Of a stretch of 64,000 nucleotides of DNA, positions 1-11,312 are shown piece by piece. This stretch comes from Ahaetulla prasina (lineage: Eukaryota > Chordata > Lepidosauria > Squamata > Colubridae): the NCBI RefSeq assembly GCF_028640845.1, contig NC_080539.1:301520516-301584515 (forward strand), in the 5' to 3' direction. The position numbers were made by a program, and so were the translations under genes. Position 1 is the stretch's first letter. Every line of letters begins with the position of its first letter. The notes under the pieces are model-generated. The model was not told where the DNA came from and did not search any database. It saw only the letters and a program-made list of their open reading frames with translations.

Positions 1-720
1 ATGATAGGAGAATAAAGAAATTCTGTCCAGGGTGTGAATCATCCCTGAGGATTTTCCTCACTCTGCTGAGAAACTGGGACCTGGTGATTTCATCCAGTTG
101 GGTTAGGAGGCAGCCCATGATTTTTTGTGTTGTGCTCATCACCCTCTATAATGCCTTTCTGTCTGTGGCTGTTAAGCCAGCGTATCATACCGTGACACAA
201 TATGTGAGGGCGCTTTCTATCGTGGACTGGTAGAAGGAAGTCATCAGCTGTTCCACCTGATTTTTCCACAAAACCTGAGGAAATGGGAGTCTCTGTTGAG
301 CCTTTCTAACCATCTGGGACATGTTATTTTTCCATGTGAGATCTTGGCTAAGGTGCACTTCCAGGAATTTGAAGGAGGAGACCCTCTCCACACAGCCCCC
401 CTTGATGTAGAGTGGGGCAGGTTCCTCTCTCTTCTTCCAGAAGTCCAACACCATCTCCTTTGTCTTGCTGGTGTTTAGATGCAAGTTGTTTTCTGAGCAC
501 CATGTAGATAACTTCTGGACTTCTTCCCTGTATGCTGATTCGTCCCCTCCTGTAATAAGACCCATCACGATGGTATCATCTGCAAACTTTATTACCATAT
601 TAGTTGGGTCAAAAGATATTCAGTCGTGTGTACAACGAGCATAGGTAGGAACTAAGCACACAGCCCTGAGGAGAGCCAGTGCTGAACTTTTTGGGATTAC
701 CTAACCTGCATAGGATTTTT
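1..720 (-). mobile_element. Rex1-type LINE, 3' part of reverse transcriptase
   Basis: The minus strand reads as the C-terminal half of a non-LTR reverse transcriptase. The open part is 598 to 185, beginning just before a catalytic FADD (575-586) that is intact. It is followed by the family-typical stretch with WCSENN, LNTSKTKEM and FKFLGVH-like motifs. Further toward position 1, broken frames still show the downstream LTQLDEI and DDSHPGQNFF-like region, so the 3' end lies outside the window. Upstream (601-700) it runs into the PQG region. It resembles the better copy at 45126-48368 but is clearly more diverged, so it is older or another subfamily. Rex1/Babar is my clade assignment; another CR1-superfamily clade is possible. 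Confidence 0.7.
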
Positions 721-2559
721 ATTTAGGTTTAAATGTAGTACTTTTGTCTCTAGGCAAAATCCATTATCCAAGCTTGCCAAATCTGTTTCATCAGGGAATG
801 AGAGAGAAGCTATAATAGAGATCAGTTTTCTTTTTTTTTTTTTTTGCCTCCCTCTCCTCCTACAGTATTATGTTTTTTATCTAGTTCTGCTAGTAGTTTT
901 TATTGCTTCCTCTGCAGTGTAGGCGATCTTCCATGTCATACTTGAACTTTGCCAGAAATTTAAACCTTTTTTGCAGAGCAGATCTGTAATTTAAAATTAA
1001 TGAAAAAGGAAATAGAGGAGCTGTGTGCAGAATTATGATGCATTTCAGTTTTACTTGAAGAATTATAATGTGCAGCTCTAAGTGAAGAAGAGAAACCAAT
1101 TTTAAAGTATTTGATGCAGATATATATTATCATAAGCTTTTGAAAAGATAAGCAGACTTATTATTCCTCCCGTAAGACTTTTGCCAAAAATGTCAGCAAA
1201 GATAATATTTCAGAATTTTTGCTTCAGATTTTCTAAATTCTGTCCAGCAGCCAAATGTTTATCAAGTTAAATTAAGCTACTGTCCGTTTACAAAACCTGT
1301 TATAATATCATAGCATACTAATTTCATAAATATAATGGTATTTGTAATTTGCATCTTTGGTTTCTCTGCATAGTAGCTATTTGTCATGATCATAAATTAG
1401 GGGCTTTGATAGGGTTTTACAAATAATTGGATATAAAACAGTTGGGTTTTTGCCATATCTTAAAGTTCTCTTCTAATCACTACAGAGATAGCAGCAAGAA
1501 GTCTTACTGGTCTACAGTTTTTTATTTGGTGGGGCTAGGCTTAAGTGTCCCTTGGTGGTCACTTTTGAAAGTGCCAAGATTGTGGCAGTAAAATTGCATT
1601 GTCTAAAATAACCCTATAACTACCTTGATGAAAGGAATAGAGTTAAAGTTATGCTCATATTGTGTCTTTGACTAGGAAAGAGCTATCAATTATATGAATT
1701 CTTTGTTACTGTTTTTGAAAGTTCATTCATAGAGAAAAGATCATTTCACAGGGAAACAGCAACTGATGATGTTCAGTTTATTAACTATATATCTGAAGGG
1801 AAGACTTGGAACATTTTACTCTCCATGCTTAAATTGATAATACTTTAATCTGATTAGCCATAGTAGACCTTGCAAAGTTTCACTTTTGCAATGAATGCTA
1901 TTTTCCTGAGATGCAGCTCGTTAGAAATACTACCAGTGTTCATAACGTCTATATTCTTTGTCACAACAGTAGCACAATTCATCTAAATCTTCATCTTGGC
2001 CCAACTGTTCAGAGCATGCCTAGCCTTGCCAGTTTTTCCAGTTGGAAGCATTACAACAATCTTGCTTCTGTTATAGTATCTCACATTGTAATTGGAATAA
2101 TTTGGTATTGTTAATACATATGGTGGCCTGTCTTCCCTAGAAAACTGTTTTGTGTATGGTAAAGAACCTTTCTCCAATGCCTTTGATGTTGATCAAGACC
2201 TGAGCATCATAACTAGAATAATTGTTTGTGGTAATGATGTCAAGACTGTCTTAGTTGCAATGTTCTCTGATGTCTGAAATGTTTTACCTCAACCAGCAGC
2301 TCACTGAGTTAGCTCATCTCTTCCACTTTGTTTTCCAGTTCACCTCCAGTCTCCTCTCTGAAGGTCATGTTGTAGTCAGGGTCCAAATCTCCCTTTGTTC
2401 ACAGGAATATATATCATATACATAGAGGAGATTATATCATGGCCTTGGTCTGGAGATCACACAGACTACCTAAGATTGAGTTGGTGCAGCATTTGTTTTA
2501 GTCACTGTACAAATCCCAATGTTGTCATTTTTCCTTAAAATTATTATTAAGGACAAAAT
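721..2559. other. AT-rich non-coding stretch
   Basis: No convincing gene. A run of T lies near 830-845. About 1480-1640 faintly resembles decayed antisense LINE sequence. The minus strand of 1900-2350 has short open pieces in alternating frames that might be a decayed coding region (see findings). Confidence 0.4.
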
Positions 2560-3060
2560 GCATATGCTGCTTCAGTTAGAGATTCTAAACAGTTTACAAT
2601 TAGTACGGCCACAGTAAAATAACAACAAAAAATAAAGCCCATATACAATAGTCAGTATCCATCTTCCATTCCTGAAAATTAACACACACACACACACACC
2701 CTTTATAAAAACCCACTGACTCGGTCTCCTGTCCATGGCCTCCACCTCCAATGCAAGTCCAAGAGAATCCCACCATTGTGGTCAAGCTCCTTCTACAGGG
2801 CATTTACTGCCATTCAGACTAAATATGGAGTTGTTCTGAAATTAGAAGACTTCAGAATAAACAGCTATTTTATCCTGCAAAGAGGAAGTCTTAGCATATT
2901 TCACCATCCAATCCCTTACAGCCTCCAGGCACTGAGTCAAGGTTGTTACTGCATTTCTGCCCAGCTGGAGTAGAGATATATATAGTGAGGTATTATTAAT
3001 ATTATTGCTATAAAGTGTTTTGGTAAGATTTTTTACAGGGTAGCTCACCATTGCTTTCCC
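2560..3060 (-). mobile_element. L2-type LINE relic
   Basis: The minus-strand frame over 3051-2842 contains a stretch like NTSLYIS followed by LTQCLEAVRDWM. This matches the region just after the YADD motif of L2 reverse transcriptases; compare the L2 at 17212-18979, which has QLYFS and CLEAVRVWM. Positions 2560-2680 may be part of the same decayed element. A short CA microsatellite sits at 2683-2700. Old, truncated copy. Confidence 0.55.
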
Positions 3061-3130
3061 TAACCTTCCCCATTTATCCAGACTTGGGACTGGAATATGG
3101 TTGATGAATCAACCATATGGCTGGTTTAAG

Positions 3131-4077
3131 GAAAACCTGGAAAAATGATCAGGAGAATCAAGGATGAAAGTGAAAAAGTAGGATTGAGTCTTAATATCAT
3201 GAAAACAGAGATAATGACAACAGCTGCAGATGGACATGAGTAGTTTAAAATCAACAAGGAAGAAGTTGAATTAGTTCGAGAATTTATCTTCCTTGTATTA
3301 AAAGTTATTCATGATGGCAGTTCTACTCCTGAAATCAAATACAGGATAACCTTAGGCCACACTGCAATGGTTAACATGAATAAGATCTGGAAAAGCAAAT
3401 ATTGATATAAATACAAAAAGCAGGCTAGTTAGAGCAAGTAGTCTTCCTTCCCTATGAGCCATGGTGGCATAGTGATTACCGTGCAGTACTGCAGTTCTGC
3501 TGCCTGCCTGCAATTTGGCAGTTCAAATCTCACCAGGCTCAAGGTTGACTCAGCCTTCCATCCTCCCAAGATGGATAAAATGAGGACCTAAATTGTTGGG
3601 GGCAATATGCTGACTCTGTAAACCACTTAGAGAGGGGCTGTAAAGCACTGTAAAGCTGTATATAAGTTGTAAGTGTTATTGCTACTGCTATAATGATGTA
3701 TGGATGTGAGAGTAAGAATGGCTGATTGAAGAAGACTTGATGCCTTTGAACTGTGATACTAGTGTAAATTATTGCGTATGCCATGGACAGCCAGAACAAC
3801 CAACAGAGAGGTGCTGAAACGTATAAAACCAGACACATCACTAGAAGCCAAGATAACAAGATACGCCTGATTTACTTGGGCCATGGCATGCACGCAAATT
3901 CATTCGAGAAGTCAGTGATGCTAAGTATGGTTAATGGATCAAGAAGAAGGGGCAAACAAAGAAGTCGCTGGGTTGATAACATCAAAACTGATACAAAGAT
4001 GAACATCCAACATCTGAAAGGAGCTGTGCTTGACAGAGTAGTCACCAAGAGTTGGACACAACTGAATGGTTAAAACA
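3131..4077 (+). mobile_element. BovB-like RTE LINE, RT C-terminus, split by a SINE
   Basis: Before the SINE the + strand reads in broken frames as an RTE reverse transcriptase, with DESEKVGLSLN, MKTEIM, EFIFL and EIKYRITLG-like blocks. After it come MYGCES, then the terminal block 3783-4073 with AMDSQNNQ, a region with GSRRRGKQRSRWVDNI, and a stop followed by a short A-rich tail. This order is that of BovB/RTE elements, which are common in squamates. Several in-frame stops lie upstream, so the copy is dead. Its 5' end is truncated near 3131. The SINE at 3456-3691 separates the two blocks cleanly, so it inserted later. Confidence 0.75.
3456..3691 (+). mobile_element. tRNA-derived SINE (squamate type)
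   Basis: The 5' part looks like a degenerate tRNA with an A-box-like GGTGGCATAGTG and a B-box-like GGCAGTTCAAATC. The body reads GGTTGACTCAGCCTTCCATCC, GGACCTAAATTGTTGGGGGC and GTAAACCACTTAGAGAG, and it ends with GTATATAAG and a short imperfect ATTGCT repeat. It interrupts the BovB-like element. The inverted 3' end of the same family recurs at 62772-62830. This is a retroposon, not a functional tRNA gene. Confidence 0.75.
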
Positions 4078-5296
4078 ACAAACAATTATCAACATATTAA
4101 TGTTAGTGAACTAGCCCACTTCAGTGACCCTGTATTGAAATATCTCTAAAATCTTTATCAGATGCATAAGAATGATACTTTTTTTATTTTAGTGTTAATA
4201 ATTGAATTCAAACTTTGAAGAGGTGATGTAGTTCTGATCTTACTATTGTCAGCATTCTGCATCTGTAGATTTAAAAAAAAATCTGCATCTGGAAATTAGA
4301 AGGCATTGGCCTAAAATTCTGCTGTTATGGTACTTTCTCTTTCAGAATCATAAATTGCTACGCCTGCCTGCCTGAGTATCAGCATTTCCTTTGGACAGTG
4401 TAAGAACTGAAGAGAAAGGGGAAACCTTGCAGGTCCTCTGCTGTTGGATAGGGTAAGTTGCTTGCCAAAATCCTGGACTCTGGGAAATTTAGAACAAATT
4501 ACTAGCTGACATGTAATGAATTCATAGATGATTATTCAACTAACTTTAGTTTACAAGTAGGCCGGCAAGTATTTTTTTTTTTAATTTAAGCAATTTACAT
4601 ATTAAAATCAGTCATAGAAAAGTATCTGGGAAATCCACTTTTCTTTTTCTTATGTATATCTTTGTTCGACTGAAGATGTACCCTGTTTAATTTCCCTGTT
4701 CACTATGAGTAAAATGCATCCTCCCAGTTTCAAAATGATTTATAATTACTGTTTTTTATACAACATTTGGCCACATGTGGCACACAAGGGCAGGGTGAGA
4801 AATTATGATGTACTCGTTTTGCATTTGCATTTGCAATGACTCTGTTCTGGGTGGCTTCCAATTTTGCCTTAATTTTTAGGGAATTAGCAAAGCCATTGGA
4901 TATTTTAGTTATGTTATGTCCTTTTACACCACTTGAAATGGCAGCCTTAGATCCTAGGACCACATGTGGTCTCTGATTCTTTTTCTGCAATCTATAAAGC
5001 CTCCCCACAATACAATTGCTGATACCCATTAATAGTCGTTCCCCCCCCTCACCTTAAAAGTAAGTGTATTGTAACTTTACTTCGGAAACTGTTTGTAGAC
5101 TGTAGGTCTTCATAGAGCATTCTGTCACTTTCGCTCATCATAGGTTTTAAAGAACTTTGCATGATTGACCATTAAGTTAAAATTAGACTGCTTCAGTTTA
5201 GTTAAAAATTATTATTAAGTTATGGTATTTTAGCTTTTAATTCTTGTTATTTTGGTTGTTGTTCCCCTTGTCCAGTGTGGCTATATATTCATAAAG
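4078..5296. other. Non-coding stretch
   Basis: AT-rich sequence with no supported gene or clear repeat. The short open frames lack family resemblance. Confidence 0.4.
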
Positions 5297-5304
5297 TACT
5301 AACC

Positions 5305-5714
5305 CTGTGATATTGAACCTATGGCATGCCTGCCAGAGGTGGCATGCAACCCCTCTCTGATGGCACATGAGCCGTTGCCCCAGTTCAGCTCTGCTGCGCA
5401 TGCGTGCACACCTGCTACCAACCACCTGGTCTTTGAATCTCTGCTATGCAAGTGTGGGGCACGTGTGGGGAGCCGCAGTCACATGTGTGGGGGTGCAGGG
5501 TGTGTGTGGGAGGGCCACATATGCATGCATGGTGGTGGGACGTAGGTGGGGAGATGGAGTGGGACACGGGTGGGGGATGGGGCATGGACAGGGATCATGC
5601 ACGCATGCACGGGGCAGGGCCCATGCACAGGGGTTGCATGCACATTGTATTTGGGGGGTTCAGGCGTACACGCGTGCTTTGGGCACTCGATCCAGAAAAG
5701 ATTAGCCATCGCTG
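5305..5714 (+). mobile_element. Non-autonomous hAT element (copy A)
   Basis: The 410-bp element is bounded by a perfect 8-bp duplication, TACTAACC, at 5297-5304 and 5715-5722. The ends are imperfect inverted repeats: CTGTGATATTGAACCTATGG on the left, and a right end whose complement reads CAGCGATGGCTAATCTTTTC. The interior is GC-rich with many GCATGC and GTGTGG runs and no transposase. The open frames on both strands here (about 5237-5750) result from this composition. It is the same family as 30447-30818. An 8-bp duplication plus CAGTG-like ends is the hAT hallmark. Confidence 0.85.
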
Positions 5715-5722
5715 TACTAACC

Positions 5723-7611
5723 TGTCATTTGATTATTCCAATCTAATGTGACTTGTAAAAGTTAGTGGAATGTTCATTTTTTTCTTTTCTTTTAATATTT
5801 TGTTAATTAAGTAATATTTATATTTTGTAAATCTTTAATGCATTGTTTGCACCTGACATAGTTGGTCATAGTATAAAAGAGTGACAAAAATAAACAAATA
5901 AATAATGGTTAATTTAATTATTTACTCAAATGTCAGATTACTTTTTTAAAGCAAAAAAGCAAATTTTTTGCTTTAAAATTCTTGCTGCAAAAAAGTATTT
6001 GCCCAGCAAATAAGGAACAAATTGAAAATCTTCAGATTCTTTAACAAAGGCAGCTTCAAAGGAACAGTGCTAGCCAGTGGTACCCCTTCTGTGATATATT
6101 AATCCCCACTTATTCTCCAAAAGAGAAATTTAGATTCAACTCCCTACCCAGTGACAATTTTGAATTTTGTGCCCTGAAAAGTTCCTTCCCTGTATTCTTG
6201 TGTATTGCACTGTGTCCTTCTTCTCTTTCCTGGTCTCATATGCATGCGCTCTTGGGCCTCCCTGCACTTGCACCCCATTCCCCGACTTATGTGCAGCCTG
6301 TGCCAACCCTCCAGAGCTTCGCCTACCCCTAACGGTAATTCTGCAGGCTTTTCTCGGGACTCTCATCACTTCCTCTTTAACAACTTATGTGTCTTGGGAT
6401 TATAACATCAACTAGGACTCCCTGGATTTCCAATGCTAAGCGATGTGGTCACATGACTTTATTATACTTTTGGGCGTCATCACTTAGCAATAGAAATCCT
6501 AGTCCTTTCTACTGTTGTAACTTGAGAACCAGCTATACAGGTTTTGTTTCCTTTTGTCATGCTTTCATCCAGTTTGTTTTCCTGTCATCAGTGTAAGATC
6601 TCACTGCGAGGGAAATAAGTTCTTATCCTGAGTATATCTACAGGCTTAGTGAAAAATATTGGTAATGTGCCTCTCATTTATATAGCAGCCCAATGTAGTG
6701 TGTGTAACAATATGTATGAGAGTAGATTTTAATTAGGTCTGTCTAAATCTGTATTCATAAATACTTCTTTTCCACTGGCACTCAAATATATTTCAAATAG
6801 CAGTTACAAATGGTGTGAAGAGACAAGAAAAGAAAGTCTTTTTTTCAGGGGTTTGTGAGGAAGTGACTTCCTACATTTGTCACCACTGCATCCTCCTCTG
6901 GCCACATCTCTATAAGGTGTGTTGAGCAACATCATCAGTCATCCTTAGCCATATAGGTTTAATGGTTAATTACGCCCCTCCCTTTTCCGTGCTAGTTTGT
7001 TCTAAGTCATTCTTTAGACCATGAAAGCCCATACAGAAAGAACTTCCTTTCTGCTTGTATCTGATGTCCAAGCTTATAATGCATGCCATGCATTTCTGAT
7101 AGGTTATTTGCTTCCTGTCTTGCTTCCTGCTCACTTAAGTTTTCATGTTTCTATGCCTCCTTTTGTTCTTTTGTTTGTCTAGAAAATATGTCTTCCTGTT
7201 TAAGTTGAAGTATAAATTTGCTTAGCAATTAAGGGAGTAGTTGTTCTAGGTATATGTATTTTTAAAATGTACATCTAGATTTACAGCTTAAGCTATCCAA
7301 ATCGTGCGTTGTTATTTGCGCTGTTAGAGAGAAATTTGGGGCTCAGTTGTTTTATTTCCTCTATACAAAATGCCATCCTTCTTTCAGTACTCTACAGACT
7401 GTAAAAGTTGTAGAGTTCATTAACCTTTCATGTTCTACTTGTATCTTAACTTTCATTGTCCAATACCTATTTCTATGGTGCATTTAAATAATTTACTAGA
7501 TACACTATCTGTATTAAATACATGATACTTTCATTTCATTTCAAATAAGGTATTAAAATGGAGATTTGCTTCAACCAGTGCATTAAAGTGAGATATAGAT
7601 ATAGATATTAA
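5723..7611. other. Non-coding stretch with a possible MITE relic
   Basis: AT-rich. At about 6410-6546 a stretch starting CTAGGACTCC is partly complementary to one containing ATCCTAGTCC, like a decayed palindromic miniature element. The remainder shows nothing recognisable. Confidence 0.35.
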
Positions 7612-7794
7612 TTCCCACCTTTGGTGGGAAGGTAACAGCGTTCTGTGCGCCTTTGGCGTTGAGTCATGCCGGCCACATGACCACGGAGACGTCTTCGGAC
7701 AGCACTGGCTCTTCGGCTTTGAAACGGAGATGAGCACCGCCCCCTAGAGTCGGCAACGACTAGCATGTATGTGCGAGGGGAACCTTTACCTTTT
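7612..7794 (+). mobile_element. Squamate SINE, 3' portion
   Basis: The sequence runs from CCCACCTTTGGTGGGAAGG through GGCCACATGACCACGGAGAC and GGCTCTTCGGCTTTGAAACG to GAGGGGAACCTTTACCTTTT. This is a SINE body widespread in squamates, consistent with a Sauria-type family. The tRNA head is missing, so the copy is 5' truncated. The related copy at 54857-55060 lies in inverse orientation. Confidence 0.7.
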
Positions 7795-9373
7795 ATAGAT
7801 ATTAATTACAAATTATATGTGCATTTAATTTAGTCCCTTCATTTTTTCCTTTCCTGGCACTTTCCAAAGCAAGAAAGAGAAAAAAAACATATACATTTTA
7901 AAATATACAATGAAAATGTCGTTAGTCTTCTACTGATACAATCCAGCTAAGTGGATAGCATTGACAATGTCAAATGTCCTATAAACATTTATGTGCACAT
8001 AGGCTGAAATTTATAATGACTGAATATTATATCTTGGCTAGTTTAAATCTAGAAAAGGCTTAATTTATTTGTAAATAGTTATTGCTTCTGTTTTAGAGAG
8101 CAACTGTTTAGGATATTGTGTAATGTGTAGATGAATATTAATAGTTCAGGAGTAGAGACATTAATCCTTGGTATTTATATTGGAAATAAAATATAAAAGC
8201 TTTTGATTTTTTTAAAAAAGGGAAATGAATTGAAATCATTTTTTATAGAAAAAAGTAAAAAATAATTCTAAGTTAAAGTATGAATACCCTACATCTTTAT
8301 TAAACTAATGTCTGTATAAACTAATAACATTTTAAAATGTATTTTTAGTTTCAATTCATAAAGTTTGATTGTAGACTCTAACTCAAAGGATAAAAGAAAT
8401 AGGCAAAATAAAATATTTTAAAAACATAATCAAAATTGTTCTGAGCATAATTTTTGACAGAGATATAGATTTAAAATTAAAACCCATTAAATGTCATATA
8501 GAATTACCATTGTTTCTCATCCCTGGATATAGTGGTAGTGATTGTTCAGAATTTGGCGCCCAACATTTTGCTGGTTAGTTCTTGATTTATGGCTGCCATA
8601 CTGAAACCTTATAACTCTTAAGTAGCATACAAAAATCAAGAAGAAACAAAAACATACAGGAAAACAAAGGATAACATTAAAGCCAAACTAATACAATAAA
8701 TTGACCAGTACTAAAATACATTAAATGCATATTCTTGAGACTTTACTCAAGATGATACAATATCTAGGGAAAAAGCCAGGCCTTGATTGCCTTTCTAAAG
8801 GCCTATGGAATTTCCATATTCATCATTCACACCTAGATTAAATAAAGTGTTATAATAATTAAATTCTAAACTGGAACAAAGTATTGGAATAAATGAATCT
8901 GGTAATATTTGAATACAAATAATATATCTTAAAAAGGATTTCAGAAATAGTTCCATTATTTAAAAATAATTTCATTATTTTGTGTTCATCAAAATTTTAG
9001 ACATAGTAATTCTTGAGGTTCTGTACAAAGTAATCCTATATTAAGACAGAAGCTTGTAGAACAAACCTATATATGGGTGGCATATTTAACTTTGCAATAA
9101 ATCATGAAGATTATGAAGAACTGAAGAAAAAAGAATAAAAAAACACAAAAATATGAGGAAACAGGTGAGGAATAGTGGAAAAGATTAGTGAAGAATTGAG
9201 AAGACTGTTTCATAGACAAGTTTCTCTTTAAAATCATTATAAAAGAAAATAAGATAGCTTTTAATTTGAAAGACATAAATGTTTACATTGTATAATAAAT
9301 GATACATAGAACAAGGCAAAAGATGGAAAATGAAATAAAGTACATTGTTGAATATTAAGCACAGTTTATTAAG
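7795..9373. other. AT-rich non-coding stretch
   Basis: No gene or repeat family recognised. Several homopolymeric A or T runs. The short open frames are composition driven. Confidence 0.4.
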
Positions 9374-9449
9374 TTTTATTATTATTATTATTAATAATAA
9401 TAATTATTATTATTATTTATTATTTATTATTATTAATTATTATTATTAT
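9374..9449. repeat. ATT/AAT compound microsatellite
   Basis: ATT repeats switch to AATAAT and back to ATT, giving a mirrored, partly self-complementary tract. Confidence 0.85.
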
Positions 9450-9565
9450 GACAGTATACACAGCAAACAAGATAACTATGCTGGATTTCGTATCACAGAT
9501 CACTAGTCGAACACTTCCCAAGCGTTTAGGACTGTGTGATATATCGGTGAATTATGCGAGCAGAC

Positions 9566-9654
<89 letters not shown>
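9566..9654. repeat. Long pure ATT microsatellite
   Basis: About 29 uninterrupted ATT units. They produce artificial poly-leucine and poly-isoleucine frames on the two strands. Purity suggests recent expansion. Confidence 0.95.
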
Positions 9655-9655
<1 letters not shown>

Positions 9656-9750
9656 GCAGCTTCTGTTCCCATGTCTCCCAAGATCCTGGAGCATATTTGG
9701 GAATCTTCTAGAATTGTTGCCAGGAAGAAAGGCCACTTAATTCTGTGGAC

Positions 9751-9923
9751 CAGTGGTTCCCAATGTTTTCTTCACCATAGACCCCCTTTAAATACCTTTT
9801 GTAGCCACAGACCATGGCCTCAGACCACCAAGACTTAACTCAAGATTTAATTATAACATTTCTTCAAGCCTTCATGAATCCTGTATGGTGGCAACATGGT
9901 CCCCCAGTGGTTGAGAACCACTG
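9751..9923 (+). mobile_element. hAT-like miniature element
   Basis: The left end CAGTGGTTCCCAA and the right end TTGAGAACCACTG are inverted repeats typical of hAT non-autonomous elements. The 173-bp interior has no gene. The flanks give no clear 8-bp duplication, so this is an old copy or the boundaries are slightly off. Confidence 0.6.
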
Positions 9924-11074
9924 TTCTAGCCTAAGCAGTACAATGGATTGGATTGCAACTACTTCAGTTAACAATTCATTTAACGTAGTGACAGCAAAAC
10001 AGTGTAGGAAATATACAATGGTTCATTAATAATATTCTTCTCTCATCTTTATTAGAAGGTTACTATTACTATGTACTGTCTTCTTGCTAATGAAATTTGT
10101 CAGAAATTGGATTTTCTTTTATTAAGGCAGTTTTATATTTTTCTATTGCTTAATAAATTAAAGTTTATTTTAATTTAATTGTATATAGCTTTTTAATAGA
10201 ACTAGTCATAGATTGTAATATTAATTGTATTAAAAAACTGCAGATTTAGTTATCTCTCCTGTACACCCTGCAATTTGTTCTGGAGACTCTCCATAGCATA
10301 TTTGAAAGACCTATCTCTAGAGCAAGATACATTTCTATTGTGTAAATATATGGCTATTTACATATATTATAATAATGTTTACTCTTACAGCAATATCTTA
10401 CAATACAATACAACTTAAAATGCAAAAAAAGAAGAAAGAAATTAAATTATGCTTAGGATAGCTACAAAATTTGCCAAATTATAAACAATAACTTTTGTTA
10501 AAAAATGGCTTGGATCCAGGCTCTAATTTCAATAGAAGTCCCTTCCATTTGTGGAAAGCTGCTCATGCGAGAGAGGAATTATAGTGGCAGAAAACATCTT
10601 GTTTATTGATTTTTTCCCCCTCACTGTAGGGCTTCCTGAACAAATTGCACATAGAATAGTTAGTAGTTAATGCATTGGACTAAGACTGGGGAGTCCTTTA
10701 GCCATGGCTGGATGCTCACTGGGTAACTTTGTATGCCATTCTCTCTTAGTCGCACCTATCTTACAGGGCTGTTAGTGTAGGGAAAATAATTTGTGGGCTA
10801 TTTTTGTCACCTTCAGCTCCTGAATGAAAGGGAAATATAAATTTAATACCCATTTAAATAGGGGAGGTGGGATTAAAAAAAAAAAACCAAGGCAAAAGAG
10901 AAATGGCTAAAAATTAAAGTTCACTTTAATGCTGTTTAGGGAATTCTATTGCAAGTAGAATATCTCAAGATATTCTATTCTATTATATATATTTCAGATT
11001 ACTGTGGCTAAATTTCAGACCAAAATCGGCAGCATTTTAAAAACTGTACTCTGAAAATACGAAAAATTTTAAGA
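9924..11074. other. AT-rich non-coding stretch
   Basis: No gene or recognisable repeat. Confidence 0.4.
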
Positions 11075-11312
11075 GACATAACAGAATAACAAAGTTGGAA
11101 GAGACCTTGGAGGTCTCCTAGTCCAACCTTTTTCTCAAGCAGGAGACCCTATGCTATTCCAAAGAAATGGCTATCCAATCTGCTCTTAAAAACTTCCAGT
11201 GATGTAGCACCCACAACTTCTTGAGGTAAGCCATTCCACTGATTAGTAGTTGTCAAAAAAAATTCTCCTTAGTTCTAGGTTGGATCTGTCCTTTATAAGT
11301 TATCCATTTTAG
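11075..11312 (-). mobile_element. CR1 LINE 3' end
   Basis: The + strand reads AAAGTTGGAAGAGACCTTGG, GGTCTCCTAGTCCAACC and then the antisense of the RT C-terminus (GCACCCACAACTTC, GCCATTCCACTGATTAG). This is the diagnostic 3' end of squamate CR1 in minus orientation, as at 16275 and 52386. It is truncated after about 240 bp and diverged. Confidence 0.8.

Noticed and set aside
3456..3691. Possible tRNA gene from A-box and B-box-like sequence
   Set aside because: The cloverleaf is degenerate and the sequence continues into a SINE body.
5237..5751. Several overlapping open frames on both strands
   Set aside because: Produced by the GC-rich hAT element; no frame resembles a protein family and the repeat copy at 30447 does not conserve them.
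9448..9736. Open frames on both strands with long leucine or isoleucine runs
   Set aside because: They are translations of the ATT microsatellite.
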